Source: an uncultured Lachnospiraceae bacterium
Lineage (GTDB): Bacteria > Bacillota > Clostridia > Lachnospirales > Lachnospiraceae
DNA length: 52,163 nt
Reading direction: 5' to 3'
NCBI GenBank assembly: GCA_947176065.1
Contig: CAMWPB010000031.1
Span: 1 to 52,163 of the forward strand
Part shown: piece after piece, positions 7,765-15,946 of the stretch
Position numbering within the stretch: the stretch's first letter is position 1
How the letters are laid out: each line of letters opens with the position of its first letter
Notes under the pieces: model-generated
Seen by the model: only the letters and a program-made list of their open reading frames with translations
The model's database searches: none
What the model was told of the DNA's origin: nothing
Position numbers and translations under genes: made by a program

Positions 7765-10341
7765 TTACAGCCACTCATCCCAAAATCTTTCCACTTTTCG
7801 ACCTATTTGGTCAACTGTAACGACAGCCCTTTCCTGCCATTCCCGGGGAAATAATCTCTGATAGGCGGGGGAGAGAAACCGTTCGTCCAAAAGAGCAACG
7901 ACTCCGAAATCATCCACCGTGCGTATCACCCGTCCCGCCGCCTGCAGCACCTTATTCATACCCGGATAGCGGTAAGCATAATCGAAACCGTTCTCCCCCC
8001 AGCCGTCAAAATACTTTTTCAAAAGCTCCCTCTCATTGCACACCTGAGGCAGACCTGTCCCCACAATAATCGCGCCGATCAGGCTGTCATTCTTTAAGTC
8101 GATCCCCTCACTAAAAATCCCTCCCATCACGCAAAATCCCAGAAGACTCCGCTCCTCCTCCATCTCAATGTCCATCTGAATCAGGCTCTGCAGATCACAG
8201 TCCCCGTTCCCACGGAACCGGTTTAAGAAAGCTTCTCTGGATTCCTCGTTCATATGGCTTTCCTGCAAAATACACTCCACAGTCCCCTCCGCATTAAAAT
8301 AGTCCCGGTAAATTTCAAAAACCTGCTGCAAAAAGGCGTGGGAGGGAAAGAACACCATATAGTTGCCCTGTCTCTTCTCTATGATATTGTGAATGTAAGC
8401 CGCAATCCGATAATATTCCGCATCTCCCCTGCGGGTATAGCGGCTGGTCACATCGCTTCCTATATACAATCCCAGCTTGTCCGGACGGAAAACCGATTTT
8501 GCATAGACCTCGTAGTCCCCCTCTTCCGCCCCCAGAAGCGTCTTGTAGTACTGGATGGGCAGGAGCGTCGCAGAAAACAGAATGGTGCTGCGCCCCCGCC
8601 TCATACAGTTTCTCAGATTCTCCGCCGGATTCACGCAGAAAAGCTTCACAATAAAACTGCCGTCCTCCCGAAGCTCCGAATACGTCACGTAGTTTTCATC
8701 CGCCAGCTCATACATCTCCAGAAAATGGGAAACCTCAAAATAAAAGGACAGGATATCCGCCCGCACGGGACTGTCCTCATGATCCTCCAGATAATCCTCA
8801 ATGGCCGCGCCGAGACGCACCAGCGCGCGGACAAGCGCGTCCGTCTCTTCCACCACCCGGCAGCCCTCGCACTCCCTTTTCAGGGCAAGCATTTCCTTAT
8901 TGCATTTGTCAAGATGTTTGGCAATCCTCTCATCGTAGGCCTTGACCGTTTTTTTCAGTTCCAAAAACGTTTCCTTACAGAGCAGGGCGCTGTACATCTC
9001 CCTGCCCCGCTCCACCAGATTGTGGGCCTCGTCCACGAGAAAAATATATTCTCCCCTGACTCCCTCCGCAAAAAAGCGGCGCAGATACACATGGGGATCA
9101 AAAAGGTAATTGTAATCGCAGATCACCGCGTCGGCAAACAGGCTCATATCCAGACACATCTCAAAGGGACAGACCTGATACTTTTCGGCATACGCCTCAA
9201 TCTGCTCTCTCGAGAAGTTGTCCGCATGAGTCAACAGGTCATACATGGCCTCATTCACCCTGTCGTAGTGCCCCTTCGCATAGGGACAGTTGACCGGATT
9301 GCACTCAGGGCCGTCCCCCCGGACAGAGTCGCGTCTTTCCCTGTCCGCCGCGCGGTTCTCCTGCTCTGTTGCCGGCAGACTTCCACTGGATCTACGCATA
9401 AAACAGATTTTGTCCTTAGCGGTCAATATTACACTTTTGAGCTGTAATCCCTGCTTCCGCAGCAGAGCGATGGCATCGTCCGCCACCGTACGGGTAATGG
9501 TCTTAGCCGTCAGATAGAAGATACGCTCGCACAGTCCCTCCCCCATAGCTTTCAAGGCCGGAAACACCGTGGAAATCGTCTTGCCCGCACCCGTGGGCGC
9601 CTCGATAAAGAGCTTACGCTTGTGGTAAATCGTCTGATAAACATAGGTCGCCAGCTCTTTCTGCCCTTCCCTGTATGGAAAGGGAAATTCCATCTTTTTA
9701 AGGGACTCCTGCCTTCGCTTCTGCCAGGCAAACTGGTAATCCGCCCATTTTCGGTACTGCCCCATCAGCTCTTCAAACCACGCCTGCAGCTCCTCATACA
9801 GATACTCCTCATGAAAATAGCGTATCTCCTCTGTCTCTATGTGGCAGTAGGTCATGCGCACCCGGATATCTGACAGTTTCTTCTGCGCGGCATAAATATA
9901 GGCGTAGCACTTTGCCTGCGCCAGATGCACGGGCACCGGCCCTTTCATCTTCTTTAAATCATGATAGGTTCCCTTGATCTCGTCTATGGTCACCGTCAGC
10001 TTCTGTACCGACTGCTCCTGCCCTGGCGTCACAGCAAGGCGTGTCTCCGGGCTGCCGTCCGGCTTCTCCTCAATCGCAGCCTGCGGCAGCGCCTCTCTCA
10101 CGTATTCCGTAATGATGCCGTCGGCACGCCCCTCCACAATGATCGCATACGCCCCCGCATCATAGGCATGGGAAAGAGACACCTCCGCCTGATAGGAAGG
10201 ACCCATCCGCCGCTGAATCATGCGGTGAATCCGTCCGCCCTCCTGCATGGCGTTTTCGGGTGACGCCGCTTTTCGATTGTCGATGTCGCCGGAGCGGAGG
10301 ATAAATTCCACCAGACTCCGCACGGAAATCCGAACTTCCAT
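7765..10341 (-). CDS. XPD/DinG-type Fe-S DNA helicase with N-terminal PD-(D/E)XK nuclease-like domain
   Basis: An 858-residue superfamily 2 helicase. Residues ~1-200 resemble a RecB/Cas4-type nuclease fold: VEGRADGII, then TIDEIKGTYHD (an E-x-K core) and QAKCYAYIYA. Walker A is EAPTGAGKT (near 246-254). Four cysteines between about 310 and 400 (KICFM, ECNPVNCPYAKG, CPFEMC) fit the XPD/DinG 4Fe-4S cluster. The DEAH box VDEAHNL is near 434. The C-terminal part has GIFSEGIDL and GRVIRTVDD helicase motifs. It probably unwinds DNA 5' to 3' in repair or resolution of damaged structures, and the nuclease-like part may cut it. It stands alone between a terminator and a long gap. Whether the nuclease site is active is not shown. 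Confidence 0.9.
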   Translation of the reverse strand: MEVRISVRSLVEFILRSGDIDNRKAASPENAMQEGGRIHRMIQRRMGPSYQAEVSLSHAYDAGAYAIIVEGRADGIITEYVREALPQAAIEEKPDGSPETRLAVTPGQEQSVQKLTVTIDEIKGTYHDLKKMKGPVPVHLAQAKCYAYIYAAQKKLSDIRVRMTYCHIETEEIRYFHEEYLYEELQAWFEELMGQYRKWADYQFAWQKRRQESLKKMEFPFPYREGQKELATYVYQTIYHKRKLFIEAPTGAGKTISTVFPALKAMGEGLCERIFYLTAKTITRTVADDAIALLRKQGLQLKSVILTAKDKICFMRRSSGSLPATEQENRAADRERRDSVRGDGPECNPVNCPYAKGHYDRVNEAMYDLLTHADNFSREQIEAYAEKYQVCPFEMCLDMSLFADAVICDYNYLFDPHVYLRRFFAEGVRGEYIFLVDEAHNLVERGREMYSALLCKETFLELKKTVKAYDERIAKHLDKCNKEMLALKRECEGCRVVEETDALVRALVRLGAAIEDYLEDHEDSPVRADILSFYFEVSHFLEMYELADENYVTYSELREDGSFIVKLFCVNPAENLRNCMRRGRSTILFSATLLPIQYYKTLLGAEEGDYEVYAKSVFRPDKLGLYIGSDVTSRYTRRGDAEYYRIAAYIHNIIEKRQGNYMVFFPSHAFLQQVFEIYRDYFNAEGTVECILQESHMNEESREAFLNRFRGNGDCDLQSLIQMDIEMEEERSLLGFCVMGGIFSEGIDLKNDSLIGAIIVGTGLPQVCNERELLKKYFDGWGENGFDYAYRYPGMNKVLQAAGRVIRTVDDFGVVALLDERFLSPAYQRLFPREWQERAVVTVDQIGRKVERFWDEWL

Positions 10342-10374
10342 CTTTCAAAACCCTTCTGCCTCTGCTTATGCGCG

Positions 10375-10422
10375 CAAAAACTCCCTACATAAGATAATCT
10401 TACGTTATCTTACATAGGGAGT
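10375..10422 (-). terminator. Rho-independent terminator of the HPr-like gene
   Basis: An 18-bp, near-perfect inverted repeat (10380-10397 / 10405-10422; arms starting ACTCCCTA and ending TAGGGAGT), followed on the minus strand by TTTTT (10375-10379). It lies 25 bases after the HPr-like stop and just before the helicase gene. Confidence 0.75.
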
Positions 10423-10446
10423 CAATGTGTTCGATGTAACCGGAAT

Positions 10447-10671
10447 CTATACCGCTACTGCCCATTTTCTGAGATTTCTCTCAAAATCCGCATCGTAGCC
10501 ATTGTACGCAACGGTTAAAATCTGATTGAAATTCAGTCCCAACACGCCAATGATGGATTTTGCATCCACGATAAAGCTGTTATAAAAGATATCCACGTCG
10601 CAGTCACATTTGGTCGCTGCGGACACGAAGTCCTTTACCTCATCCGGCCTCAATTTGATTTTGTGTTGCAT
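10447..10671 (-). CDS. HPr-like protein lacking the phosphorylatable histidine (Crh-like)
   Basis: A 74-residue protein with the HPr fold pattern. The segment IKLRPDEVKDFVSAAT aligns with the HPr active-site stretch IHARPA, but the catalytic His is replaced (Lys at this position), so it cannot carry phosphate from enzyme I. The regulatory serine region is kept: AKSIIGVLGL aligns with KSIMGVMSL around Ser46. This is the situation of Crh in Bacillus, where only Ser phosphorylation by HPr kinase counts and the protein serves as a CcpA corepressor. A signalling role is therefore inferred. ATG 10671 has AAGGAAGGTG upstream; an in-frame GTG at 10692 lacks a ribosome binding site. It is a single-gene unit with its own promoter and terminator, and a cre-like site lies after the promoter. 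Confidence 0.8.
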   Translation of the reverse strand: MQHKIKLRPDEVKDFVSAATKCDCDVDIFYNSFIVDAKSIIGVLGLNFNQILTVAYNGYDADFERNLRKWAVAV

Positions 10672-10716
10672 AACTATCACCTTCCTTTTCACTTATGTAT
10701 GCGAAAGGCACACATA

Positions 10717-10730
10717 GAAAAACGTTTTCA
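10717..10730. promoter_or_regulatory. cre-like site (CcpA operator candidate)
   Basis: GAAAAACGTTTTCA matches 12 of 14 positions of the pattern TGWNANCGNTNWCA and has the central ACGTT. It lies about 12-25 bases after the expected start of the HPr-like transcript, where a CcpA complex would block elongation. A chance match is possible. Confidence 0.4.
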
Positions 10731-10748
10731 AGCTCCTCATTTGAGTAG

Positions 10749-10776
10749 ATTATACTCCATTCATTTCATTTGTAAA
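10749..10776 (-). promoter_or_regulatory. Sigma-A promoter of the HPr-like gene
   Basis: Minus strand TTTACA (10771-10776), 16-bp spacer, consensus TATAAT (10749-10754). Confidence 0.72.
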
Positions 10777-10920
10777 GAGGTATTTTTGTTCCTATTATTG
10801 TACAATTTTGGCATCTTTTGGGCACTTTTTACAACTTTACATAATTATTTTGAAACCCAAACAAATTTTTGTGAAATCTGCCTATTATCTCCAAACTGTG
10901 CCCGCACACGCAAATACAAT

Positions 10921-11715
10921 TTATCCTTTTTGTACAAATTCTACCATATAATCTTGGTAGCGGTACGCGCACATCTGCCTCTGCAGCCTCTTATTTTCCC
11001 GGCTCTTAATTCCGATCGTCCGATGAAATGCCCGGAACAGCTCCTGATACCCCTCCTCCTTCTTTGACCAGACCGGCTCCTGCAGGACAAACGCCTCACC
11101 CGCCGTCACCAGATACCACTCTTCACCCGCTGGGTGCACGCCGAAAAGTTTCCTGTTCTCATCATAGACCATGAAATTTTCAATGCTCAGTCTGTCCGCA
11201 AAGTGCGGCATGATAAAAGGAACCACATTATTTTTCGGACCGATCCTTGAAAAGAGGACGCCGCCTTCCGCGCTTTCCCTATCGGCAAGCTCCTGAAACC
11301 GAAGAAACTCAATCTCATAATGCGCTTCATTGGCCGTAAACCGCGCCAGTTCAAAGCATCTTGCCACAAAAGGATTCCTCAGATTTTCCATCACCCTGCT
11401 GCCGCTTCCCGCCGTGAGTGCGTCCACCACCGTCTTGTAAACCGCCTCCCCCTTATCGGGATAACAGGAGGCCGCCGCCCGGCAGAGGGAATGGTATACA
11501 TGCTCCCCCAGACGCTTCTTAAGCGTATCCGCTACCTTTTCAGTTTTAACAGAATCCGGAAGAATATGCATATAATTTGCAAACAGCCGCAGATTCTCCT
11601 CCTCGCCCACCTGAATATGCACGTGCTCATGCCCCTCCCTCAAGGCATAGGCATCGTAAATCCCGGTGAAAATCCCTTCCAGAGAATCCTCGCAGATCAA
11701 ATACTTTTCTTCCAT
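10921..11715 (-). CDS. DUF4130-type DNA metabolism protein, partner of radical-SAM repair protein (TIGR03915-like)
   Basis: A 264-residue soluble protein without signal peptide. The second half (RFQELADRESAEGGVLFSRI through MPHFADRLSIENFMVYDENR and FGVHPAGEEWYLV) is the conserved part of the family found next to the radical-SAM DNA-repair protein. In some genomes a related domain is fused to a uracil-DNA-glycosylase-like protein, which suggests DNA repair; the biochemical role is not established. It starts at ATG 11715, 40 bases after the stop of the radical-SAM gene, and belongs to the same operon under the LexA-like boxes. I am confident of the family by its pattern and neighbour, not of its function. 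Confidence 0.82.
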   Translation of the reverse strand: MEEKYLICEDSLEGIFTGIYDAYALREGHEHVHIQVGEEENLRLFANYMHILPDSVKTEKVADTLKKRLGEHVYHSLCRAAASCYPDKGEAVYKTVVDALTAGSGSRVMENLRNPFVARCFELARFTANEAHYEIEFLRFQELADRESAEGGVLFSRIGPKNNVVPFIMPHFADRLSIENFMVYDENRKLFGVHPAGEEWYLVTAGEAFVLQEPVWSKKEEGYQELFRAFHRTIGIKSRENKRLQRQMCAYRYQDYMVEFVQKG

Positions 11716-11755
11716 AGATAACTGTACGCTCCTTCTCCAAAAATGTTCTCAAAAA

Positions 11756-13096
11756 TTATCCGCCGGCCGCCCTCCAGTTTCTCCCGAAAGCATCGTTGTC
11801 AAACAGGGACATCTGCCGGTACGTCGTGCCATCCGTCATAAAAGGAAGCTTCTCCCCTCTGCCCATCTGGTTCTGATAGGTGAGGTTTCGCACGATATAC
11901 TGCTCCTCCAGCTTCGTAGGATACATCATCCTTCCGTTGCAGGTGATAAAATAGAGGGCGCGCTTCAACACCACGCCGATCTTTTTCAAATCTTCGAACG
12001 TCAGGTTCCCAAACCGTCTGGCCGCCACGATCCGTCTGGCGCTCTTGACTCCCACCCCCGGAATCCGCAAAAGCAGGTGGTAATCCGCCCGGTTGATTTC
12101 CACGGGAAAGCACTCAAGATGCCGCACTGCCCAGTCCGCCTTCGGATCAATGGCTGTATTGAAATTCGGCCGGTCCTCCGTCAACAGCTCATCCACCTTA
12201 AAGTCATAAAACCGAAGAAGCCAGTCCGCCTGATACAGCCTGTGCTCCCTTAGCAGCGGCGGCCCGCCTGCCAGAGCAGGGAGATCCCTGTCCTCGTTCA
12301 CGTTCACAAAAGCCGAGTAGTACACCCGCTTTAAGGAGAACTTATCATAGAGATTTTCCGCCACCGACATAATCTGATAATCGCTTTCCGGCAGAGCGCC
12401 TATCACCATCTGGGTGGACTGCCCCGCCTCACAGAAGTGCGGCGCGTGTTTATATAAGGTAAGTTCGTTCTTATTCTCCGTAATACCGTTCTGGATCTGG
12501 CGCATGGGTTTCAGGATATTTTTGCGGTGCTTGTTGGGCGCGATCGCCCGCAGGCCCTCCGCCGTGGCCATCTCCAGATTCACGCTCATGCGGTCAGCCA
12601 AATACCCTGCCCTCTGGATCAGAAGCGGATCCGCCCCCGGAATCGCTTTTATATGGATATAGCCCTGAAAGCGGTGCAGGGTGCGCAGTCTGTGCACCGT
12701 CTCGCAGATCAGCTCCATTGTGTAGTTGGGACTGTACAGAATGCCTGAGCTCAAAAACAAACCTTCTATATAATTGCGCCGGTAAAATTCCATGGTAAGC
12801 TCACAGACTTCGTCGGGCGTGAAAGAAGCGCGCGGCACATCGTTGGAACAGCGGTTCGCACAATATCTGCAATCGTAAATACACTCGTTGGTAAAAAGAA
12901 TTTTCAACAGGGAAATGCATCTGCCGTCCGCCGCAAAGCTGTGGCAGAGCCCGGCCGCAACGGTATTGCCAATACCCTGCCCGTCATTTTTCCGGGAGGA
13001 GCCGCTGGAACTGCACGACACGTCATATTTCGCTGCCTCACCGAGTATTTTCAATTTATCCATAACCGACATCTGCGGCGCAATTCTGATATCCAT
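11756..13096 (-). CDS. Putative DNA modification/repair radical SAM protein (TIGR03916-like)
   Basis: A 446-residue protein. The radical-SAM cluster motif CIYDCRYC (CxxxCxxC) lies near residues 75-82 and should bind a 4Fe-4S cluster and S-adenosylmethionine. A helix-hairpin-helix DNA-binding motif, LLRIPGVGVKSARRIVAARR, lies near residues 345-365. Radical chemistry plus a DNA-binding motif gives the repair annotation; the lesion is unknown. ATG 13096 is preceded by GGGGAG. It is the first gene of a two-gene operon with the DUF4130 protein. Two LexA-like boxes flank a probable promoter upstream, supporting DNA-damage induction. Confidence 0.9.
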   Translation of the reverse strand: MDIRIAPQMSVMDKLKILGEAAKYDVSCSSSGSSRKNDGQGIGNTVAAGLCHSFAADGRCISLLKILFTNECIYDCRYCANRCSNDVPRASFTPDEVCELTMEFYRRNYIEGLFLSSGILYSPNYTMELICETVHRLRTLHRFQGYIHIKAIPGADPLLIQRAGYLADRMSVNLEMATAEGLRAIAPNKHRKNILKPMRQIQNGITENKNELTLYKHAPHFCEAGQSTQMVIGALPESDYQIMSVAENLYDKFSLKRVYYSAFVNVNEDRDLPALAGGPPLLREHRLYQADWLLRFYDFKVDELLTEDRPNFNTAIDPKADWAVRHLECFPVEINRADYHLLLRIPGVGVKSARRIVAARRFGNLTFEDLKKIGVVLKRALYFITCNGRMMYPTKLEEQYIVRNLTYQNQMGRGEKLPFMTDGTTYRQMSLFDNDAFGRNWRAAGG

Positions 13097-13178
13097 CCCT
13101 CACATCTCCCCGTATCAAACGATCCCTGTCCGAAAATTTTCGGAACCTGTACATATATAATAGAAGATTCTCTTTTCA

Positions 13179-13190
13179 GAACGTACGTTC
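13179..13190. promoter_or_regulatory. LexA (SOS) box, downstream copy
   Basis: GAAC-GTAC-GTTC, a perfect palindrome. With flanks (AGAACGTACGTTCC) it matches 13 of 14 positions of the Firmicute consensus CGAACRNRYGTTYC. It lies just after the expected transcription start of the radical-SAM operon. Confidence 0.72.
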
Positions 13191-13203
13191 CTTTCATGTC
13201 AGT

Positions 13204-13232
13204 ATCTTATCACAGCCGCTCCCATATTGCAA
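13204..13232 (-). promoter_or_regulatory. Candidate promoter of radical-SAM operon
   Basis: Minus strand TTGCAA (13227-13232), 17-bp spacer, TAAGAT (13204-13209). It lies between the two LexA-like boxes. Other weak hexamers exist nearer the gene, so this is the best but not the only choice. Confidence 0.5.
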
Positions 13233-13241
13233 GCATTTTTA

Positions 13242-13253
13242 GAACATCCGTTC
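13242..13253. promoter_or_regulatory. LexA (SOS) box, upstream copy
   Basis: GAAC-ATCC-GTTC, with symmetric A/T flanks (AGAACATCCGTTCT). The half-sites match the Firmicute LexA box and the centre is less good. It lies ten bases upstream of the -35 of the radical-SAM operon promoter. Confidence 0.55.
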
Positions 13254-13316
13254 TATTTCTTTGCGGCCGGGTTTCAGGAATGCCCGAAGAAACACGCTAT
13301 AAATCGGCAGAATACA

Positions 13317-13345
13317 TTGCAGGAAATGATAGATTACAGTATAAT
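13317..13345 (+). promoter_or_regulatory. Sigma-A promoter of the NSS symporter gene
   Basis: TTGCAG (13317-13322), 17-bp spacer, TATAAT (13340-13345), about 28 bases before the gene's ribosome binding site. Confidence 0.75.
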
Positions 13346-13378
13346 CAGAATATTACATGCTAAAGTGAAAGGAATGAA

Positions 13379-14779
13379 ATGATGGAAACAAAAAAGAAAA
13401 GAGGAAACTTTACAGGGAGACTCGGTTTTGTCTTAGCGGCGGCCGGCAGCGCGGTCGGACTCGGCAATATCTGGCGGTTCCCCTACCTGGCGGCGAAGGA
13501 TGGCGGCGGACTGTTCATTTTCTGCTATATCATTCTGGCGCTGACCTTCGGCTTTACCCTGCTCACCACGGAAATCGCCATCGGGCGAAAGACCGCACAG
13601 AGTCCGCTTACTGCCTACGGCGTGATCCACCCGAAATGGAAAGGACTCGGCATTCTGGCAAGTCTTGTGCCGATTATTATTCTGCCCTACTATCTCGCCA
13701 TCGGCGGCTGGGTGTTAAAGTATCTGACGGTCTTTGTCACAGGAAATACAACGACTGCTGCCGCGGACGGTTATTTTACCGGATTTATCTCTGAACAGGT
13801 CAGTCCCGTAGTTTTTATGATCATTTTTACGGTGCTTTCAGCGGTTATCATCTTCGGCGGCGTGGACAAAGGCATTGAGCGTGCCAGCAAATTTATCATG
13901 CCCCTGCTTCTCGTCCTGATTATCGGTATTTCTTTTTTCGCGCTGACGCTCCGGCACACAGATGCGTCGGGTCTGGAAAGAACAGGTCTGGAAGGACTGA
14001 GAATATATCTGCTCCCCAATTTTAAGGGCGTCACCCTGCAGGAGCTTTTCCTGGTAATTATGGACGCACTGGGACAGTTGTTTTACTCCATCAGCGTTGC
14101 CATGGGCATTATGGTTGCATACGGCTCTTACGTGAAAAAGGATGTCGATCTGATGCCTTCCATCAACCAGATCGAGATTTTTGATACGGTAGTCGCCCTG
14201 CTCGCAGGACTGATGATCGTCCCTGCCGTCTATGTTTTCATGGGAACCGAGGGCATGTCCGCCGGACCAGGGCTTATGTTTATCTCCCTGCCGAAGATTT
14301 TTGCCGCGATGGGATGGGTAGGAACGGTCGTCGGCATCCTGTTCTTTGTGATGGTTGCCTTTGCGGCCGTAACCTCCGCCGTATCTATTATGGAAGCGAT
14401 CGTTGCCAGTCTGGTGGACAAGTTCCATTTCTCCAGAAAAAAGAGCGCCGCATTCGTAACCGCCTATGGGATCATTGTCGGGGCGATTGTCTGCTTCGGC
14501 TACAATCTCTTATACTTTGAGTTAAAGCTGCCTAACGGCTCCATCGGTCAGCTTCTGGATGTCATGGACTATATCAGCAATAACTGCCTGATGCCGCTTG
14601 TCGCACTGCTGACCTGTATTCTGATCGGCTGGGTCGTAAAGCCCAAGACCATCATTGACGAGGTGACCCTGGGCGGATATAAGTTTGGCCGAAAACGCCT
14701 GTATATCGCCATGATTACGGTGATTGCCCCGCTGCTTCTGTTTTTACTGTTACTGCAGTCGTTTGGCATTTCCCTATAG
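13379..14779 (+). CDS. Sodium-dependent amino-acid symporter, NSS/SNF family (LeuT/MhsT-like)
   Basis: A 466-residue membrane protein with about 11-12 hydrophobic segments. The N-terminal signature GFVLAAAGSAVGLGNIWRFPY is the highly conserved TM1 of the neurotransmitter:sodium symporter family and carries sodium and substrate ligands; GGGLFIFCY follows in TM2. It should import an amino acid, perhaps hydrophobic or aromatic as in MhsT, with sodium. Two ATGs are adjacent (13379 and 13382) behind AAAGGA; either may be used. It is a single-gene unit with its own promoter and terminator. The substrate cannot be fixed from sequence. Confidence 0.93.
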   Translation: MMETKKKRGNFTGRLGFVLAAAGSAVGLGNIWRFPYLAAKDGGGLFIFCYIILALTFGFTLLTTEIAIGRKTAQSPLTAYGVIHPKWKGLGILASLVPIIILPYYLAIGGWVLKYLTVFVTGNTTTAAADGYFTGFISEQVSPVVFMIIFTVLSAVIIFGGVDKGIERASKFIMPLLLVLIIGISFFALTLRHTDASGLERTGLEGLRIYLLPNFKGVTLQELFLVIMDALGQLFYSISVAMGIMVAYGSYVKKDVDLMPSINQIEIFDTVVALLAGLMIVPAVYVFMGTEGMSAGPGLMFISLPKIFAAMGWVGTVVGILFFVMVAFAAVTSAVSIMEAIVASLVDKFHFSRKKSAAFVTAYGIIVGAIVCFGYNLLYFELKLPNGSIGQLLDVMDYISNNCLMPLVALLTCILIGWVVKPKTIIDEVTLGGYKFGRKRLYIAMITVIAPLLLFLLLLQSFGISL

Positions 14780-14808
14780 CAGATAATGTTTCGCATTTCC
14801 CACTTGAA

Positions 14809-14858
14809 AGGCTTCTGTCGGCAAAATCAATTGGTTTTTCCGGCCAGAAGTCTTTTTT
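14809..14858 (+). terminator. Rho-independent terminator of the NSS symporter gene
   Basis: An imperfect inverted repeat with outer arms GGCTTCTG and CAGAAGTC, followed by a run of seven T (14852-14858). Confidence 0.72.
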
Positions 14859-14926
14859 TACAGGATCGGATTCTGACCGCAGCGCAATCACCTGCTCCGC
14901 CACTGGAAACAGCCCCGCAATTCTGC

Positions 14927-14932
14927 TATACT
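14927..14932 (+). promoter_or_regulatory. Probable -10 box for the ANT(6)-like gene
   Basis: TATACT with only a weak -35 (TGGAAA, 17 bases upstream). The ATG follows at 15018 behind GGAGG. Confidence 0.4.
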
Positions 14933-15017
14933 TTTTTATAGAACATAACCCGCAAGCGGCCGTACGGGCATTTTCACGCCCGCCCCGCAAATGAAACCAG
15001 TTTCAGGAGGAATACCC

Positions 15018-15902
15018 ATGCGAAACGAATCAGCCATGTACAGGCTCTTTCTGGATATCGCGGAAGCAGACGACCGCATTCTCGCCGTCTATATGAACGG
15101 CTCCAGAACCAACGTAAACGCACCGAAGGATCTTTTTCAGGATTACGACATCGTGTTTGTGGTGACGCAGACAGGTCCGTTTATCGAAGACAAAAACTGG
15201 ATACGGCAATTCGGCACTGTCCTTTACATGCAGTATCCCGATGAGTTCCCAAACGATGTGTCCGACAGAGAAAACTTTTACGGCTGGCTGATGCAGTTTA
15301 CCGACGGCAACCGGGTGGATCTTCATGTGGAGACCGTCTCCCATGCGACAGAACATATCCATGACGATAAGCTATGCCGCATCCTTCTGGACAAGGGAAA
15401 TGTTCTCCCCGCCATCCCGGAAGCGACGGACGAAGACCGCCATGTAAAGAAGCCCTCCGAGGCGCAGTTTCAGGCTTGCAGCAATGAATTCTGGTGGTGC
15501 AGCAACAATCTGGCCAAGGGGCTGTGGCGGGAGGAAATGCCGTATGTACAGGACATGGCTAATTTCATTGTCCGCAAAGAACTGGAAAAGATGCTCTCCT
15601 GGAAAGTGGGCATCGACACAAATTTTTCGGTTAGTGTGGGAAAATCCGCCAAATATCTTTACCGGTGGCTGTCTGAGGAAGAATATCAGGCCTATCTGGA
15701 CAGCTATTTCGGCGGACGCACGGAGGACGCGTGGCGTGGCGTCTTTGCCATGTGCGGTCTGATGGAACAGACCACTGCCTATGTCGCAGAAAAGCTGGGT
15801 TATACTTATGACCGCGAGGAGGGAAAAGCCGCCAGAGGCTTTCTGGAGCATGTGCGGCGGCTGCCCAGGGACGCGGAAGAAATTTATAAGGATATCATGT
15901 AG
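15018..15902 (+). CDS. Aminoglycoside 6-adenylyltransferase-like nucleotidyltransferase (ANT(6) family)
   Basis: A 294-residue protein of normal ANT(6)-I length. The nucleotidyltransferase core MNGSRTN...DLFQDYDIVFVV provides the G-S and D-x-D metal ligands, and the ANT(6)-typical FPNDVSDRENFYGWLMQFTDGNRVDLHVE follows, with RKELEKMLSWKVGI in the C-terminal helical domain. Family members transfer AMP to the 6-position of streptomycin; chromosomal homologues in Firmicutes (AadK type) often give low or no resistance, so the phenotype is open. ATG 15018 is chosen for CAGGAGG just upstream; an ATG at 14991 has none. Base composition is like that of its neighbours and no mobile element is near, so it looks like a resident gene. 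Confidence 0.88.
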   Translation: MRNESAMYRLFLDIAEADDRILAVYMNGSRTNVNAPKDLFQDYDIVFVVTQTGPFIEDKNWIRQFGTVLYMQYPDEFPNDVSDRENFYGWLMQFTDGNRVDLHVETVSHATEHIHDDKLCRILLDKGNVLPAIPEATDEDRHVKKPSEAQFQACSNEFWWCSNNLAKGLWREEMPYVQDMANFIVRKELEKMLSWKVGIDTNFSVSVGKSAKYLYRWLSEEEYQAYLDSYFGGRTEDAWRGVFAMCGLMEQTTAYVAEKLGYTYDREEGKAARGFLEHVRRLPRDAEEIYKDIM

Positions 15903-15946
15903 AATATTTCTATATGGTTTGACGTTTATTTAAGAGGAGGGAGAAG

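Noticed and set aside
8254..9447. 397-codon plus-strand open frame inside the helicase gene
   Set aside because: It is antisense to a protein with clear helicase motifs, has no ribosome binding site and no recognisable domain; long antisense frames are common in this GC range.
13130..13143. 14-bp perfect palindrome CCGAAAATTTTCGG before the radical-SAM gene as an operator
   Set aside because: It lies in the leader with no matching second copy or known family; LexA-like boxes explain the region better. Kept only as an unexplained palindrome.
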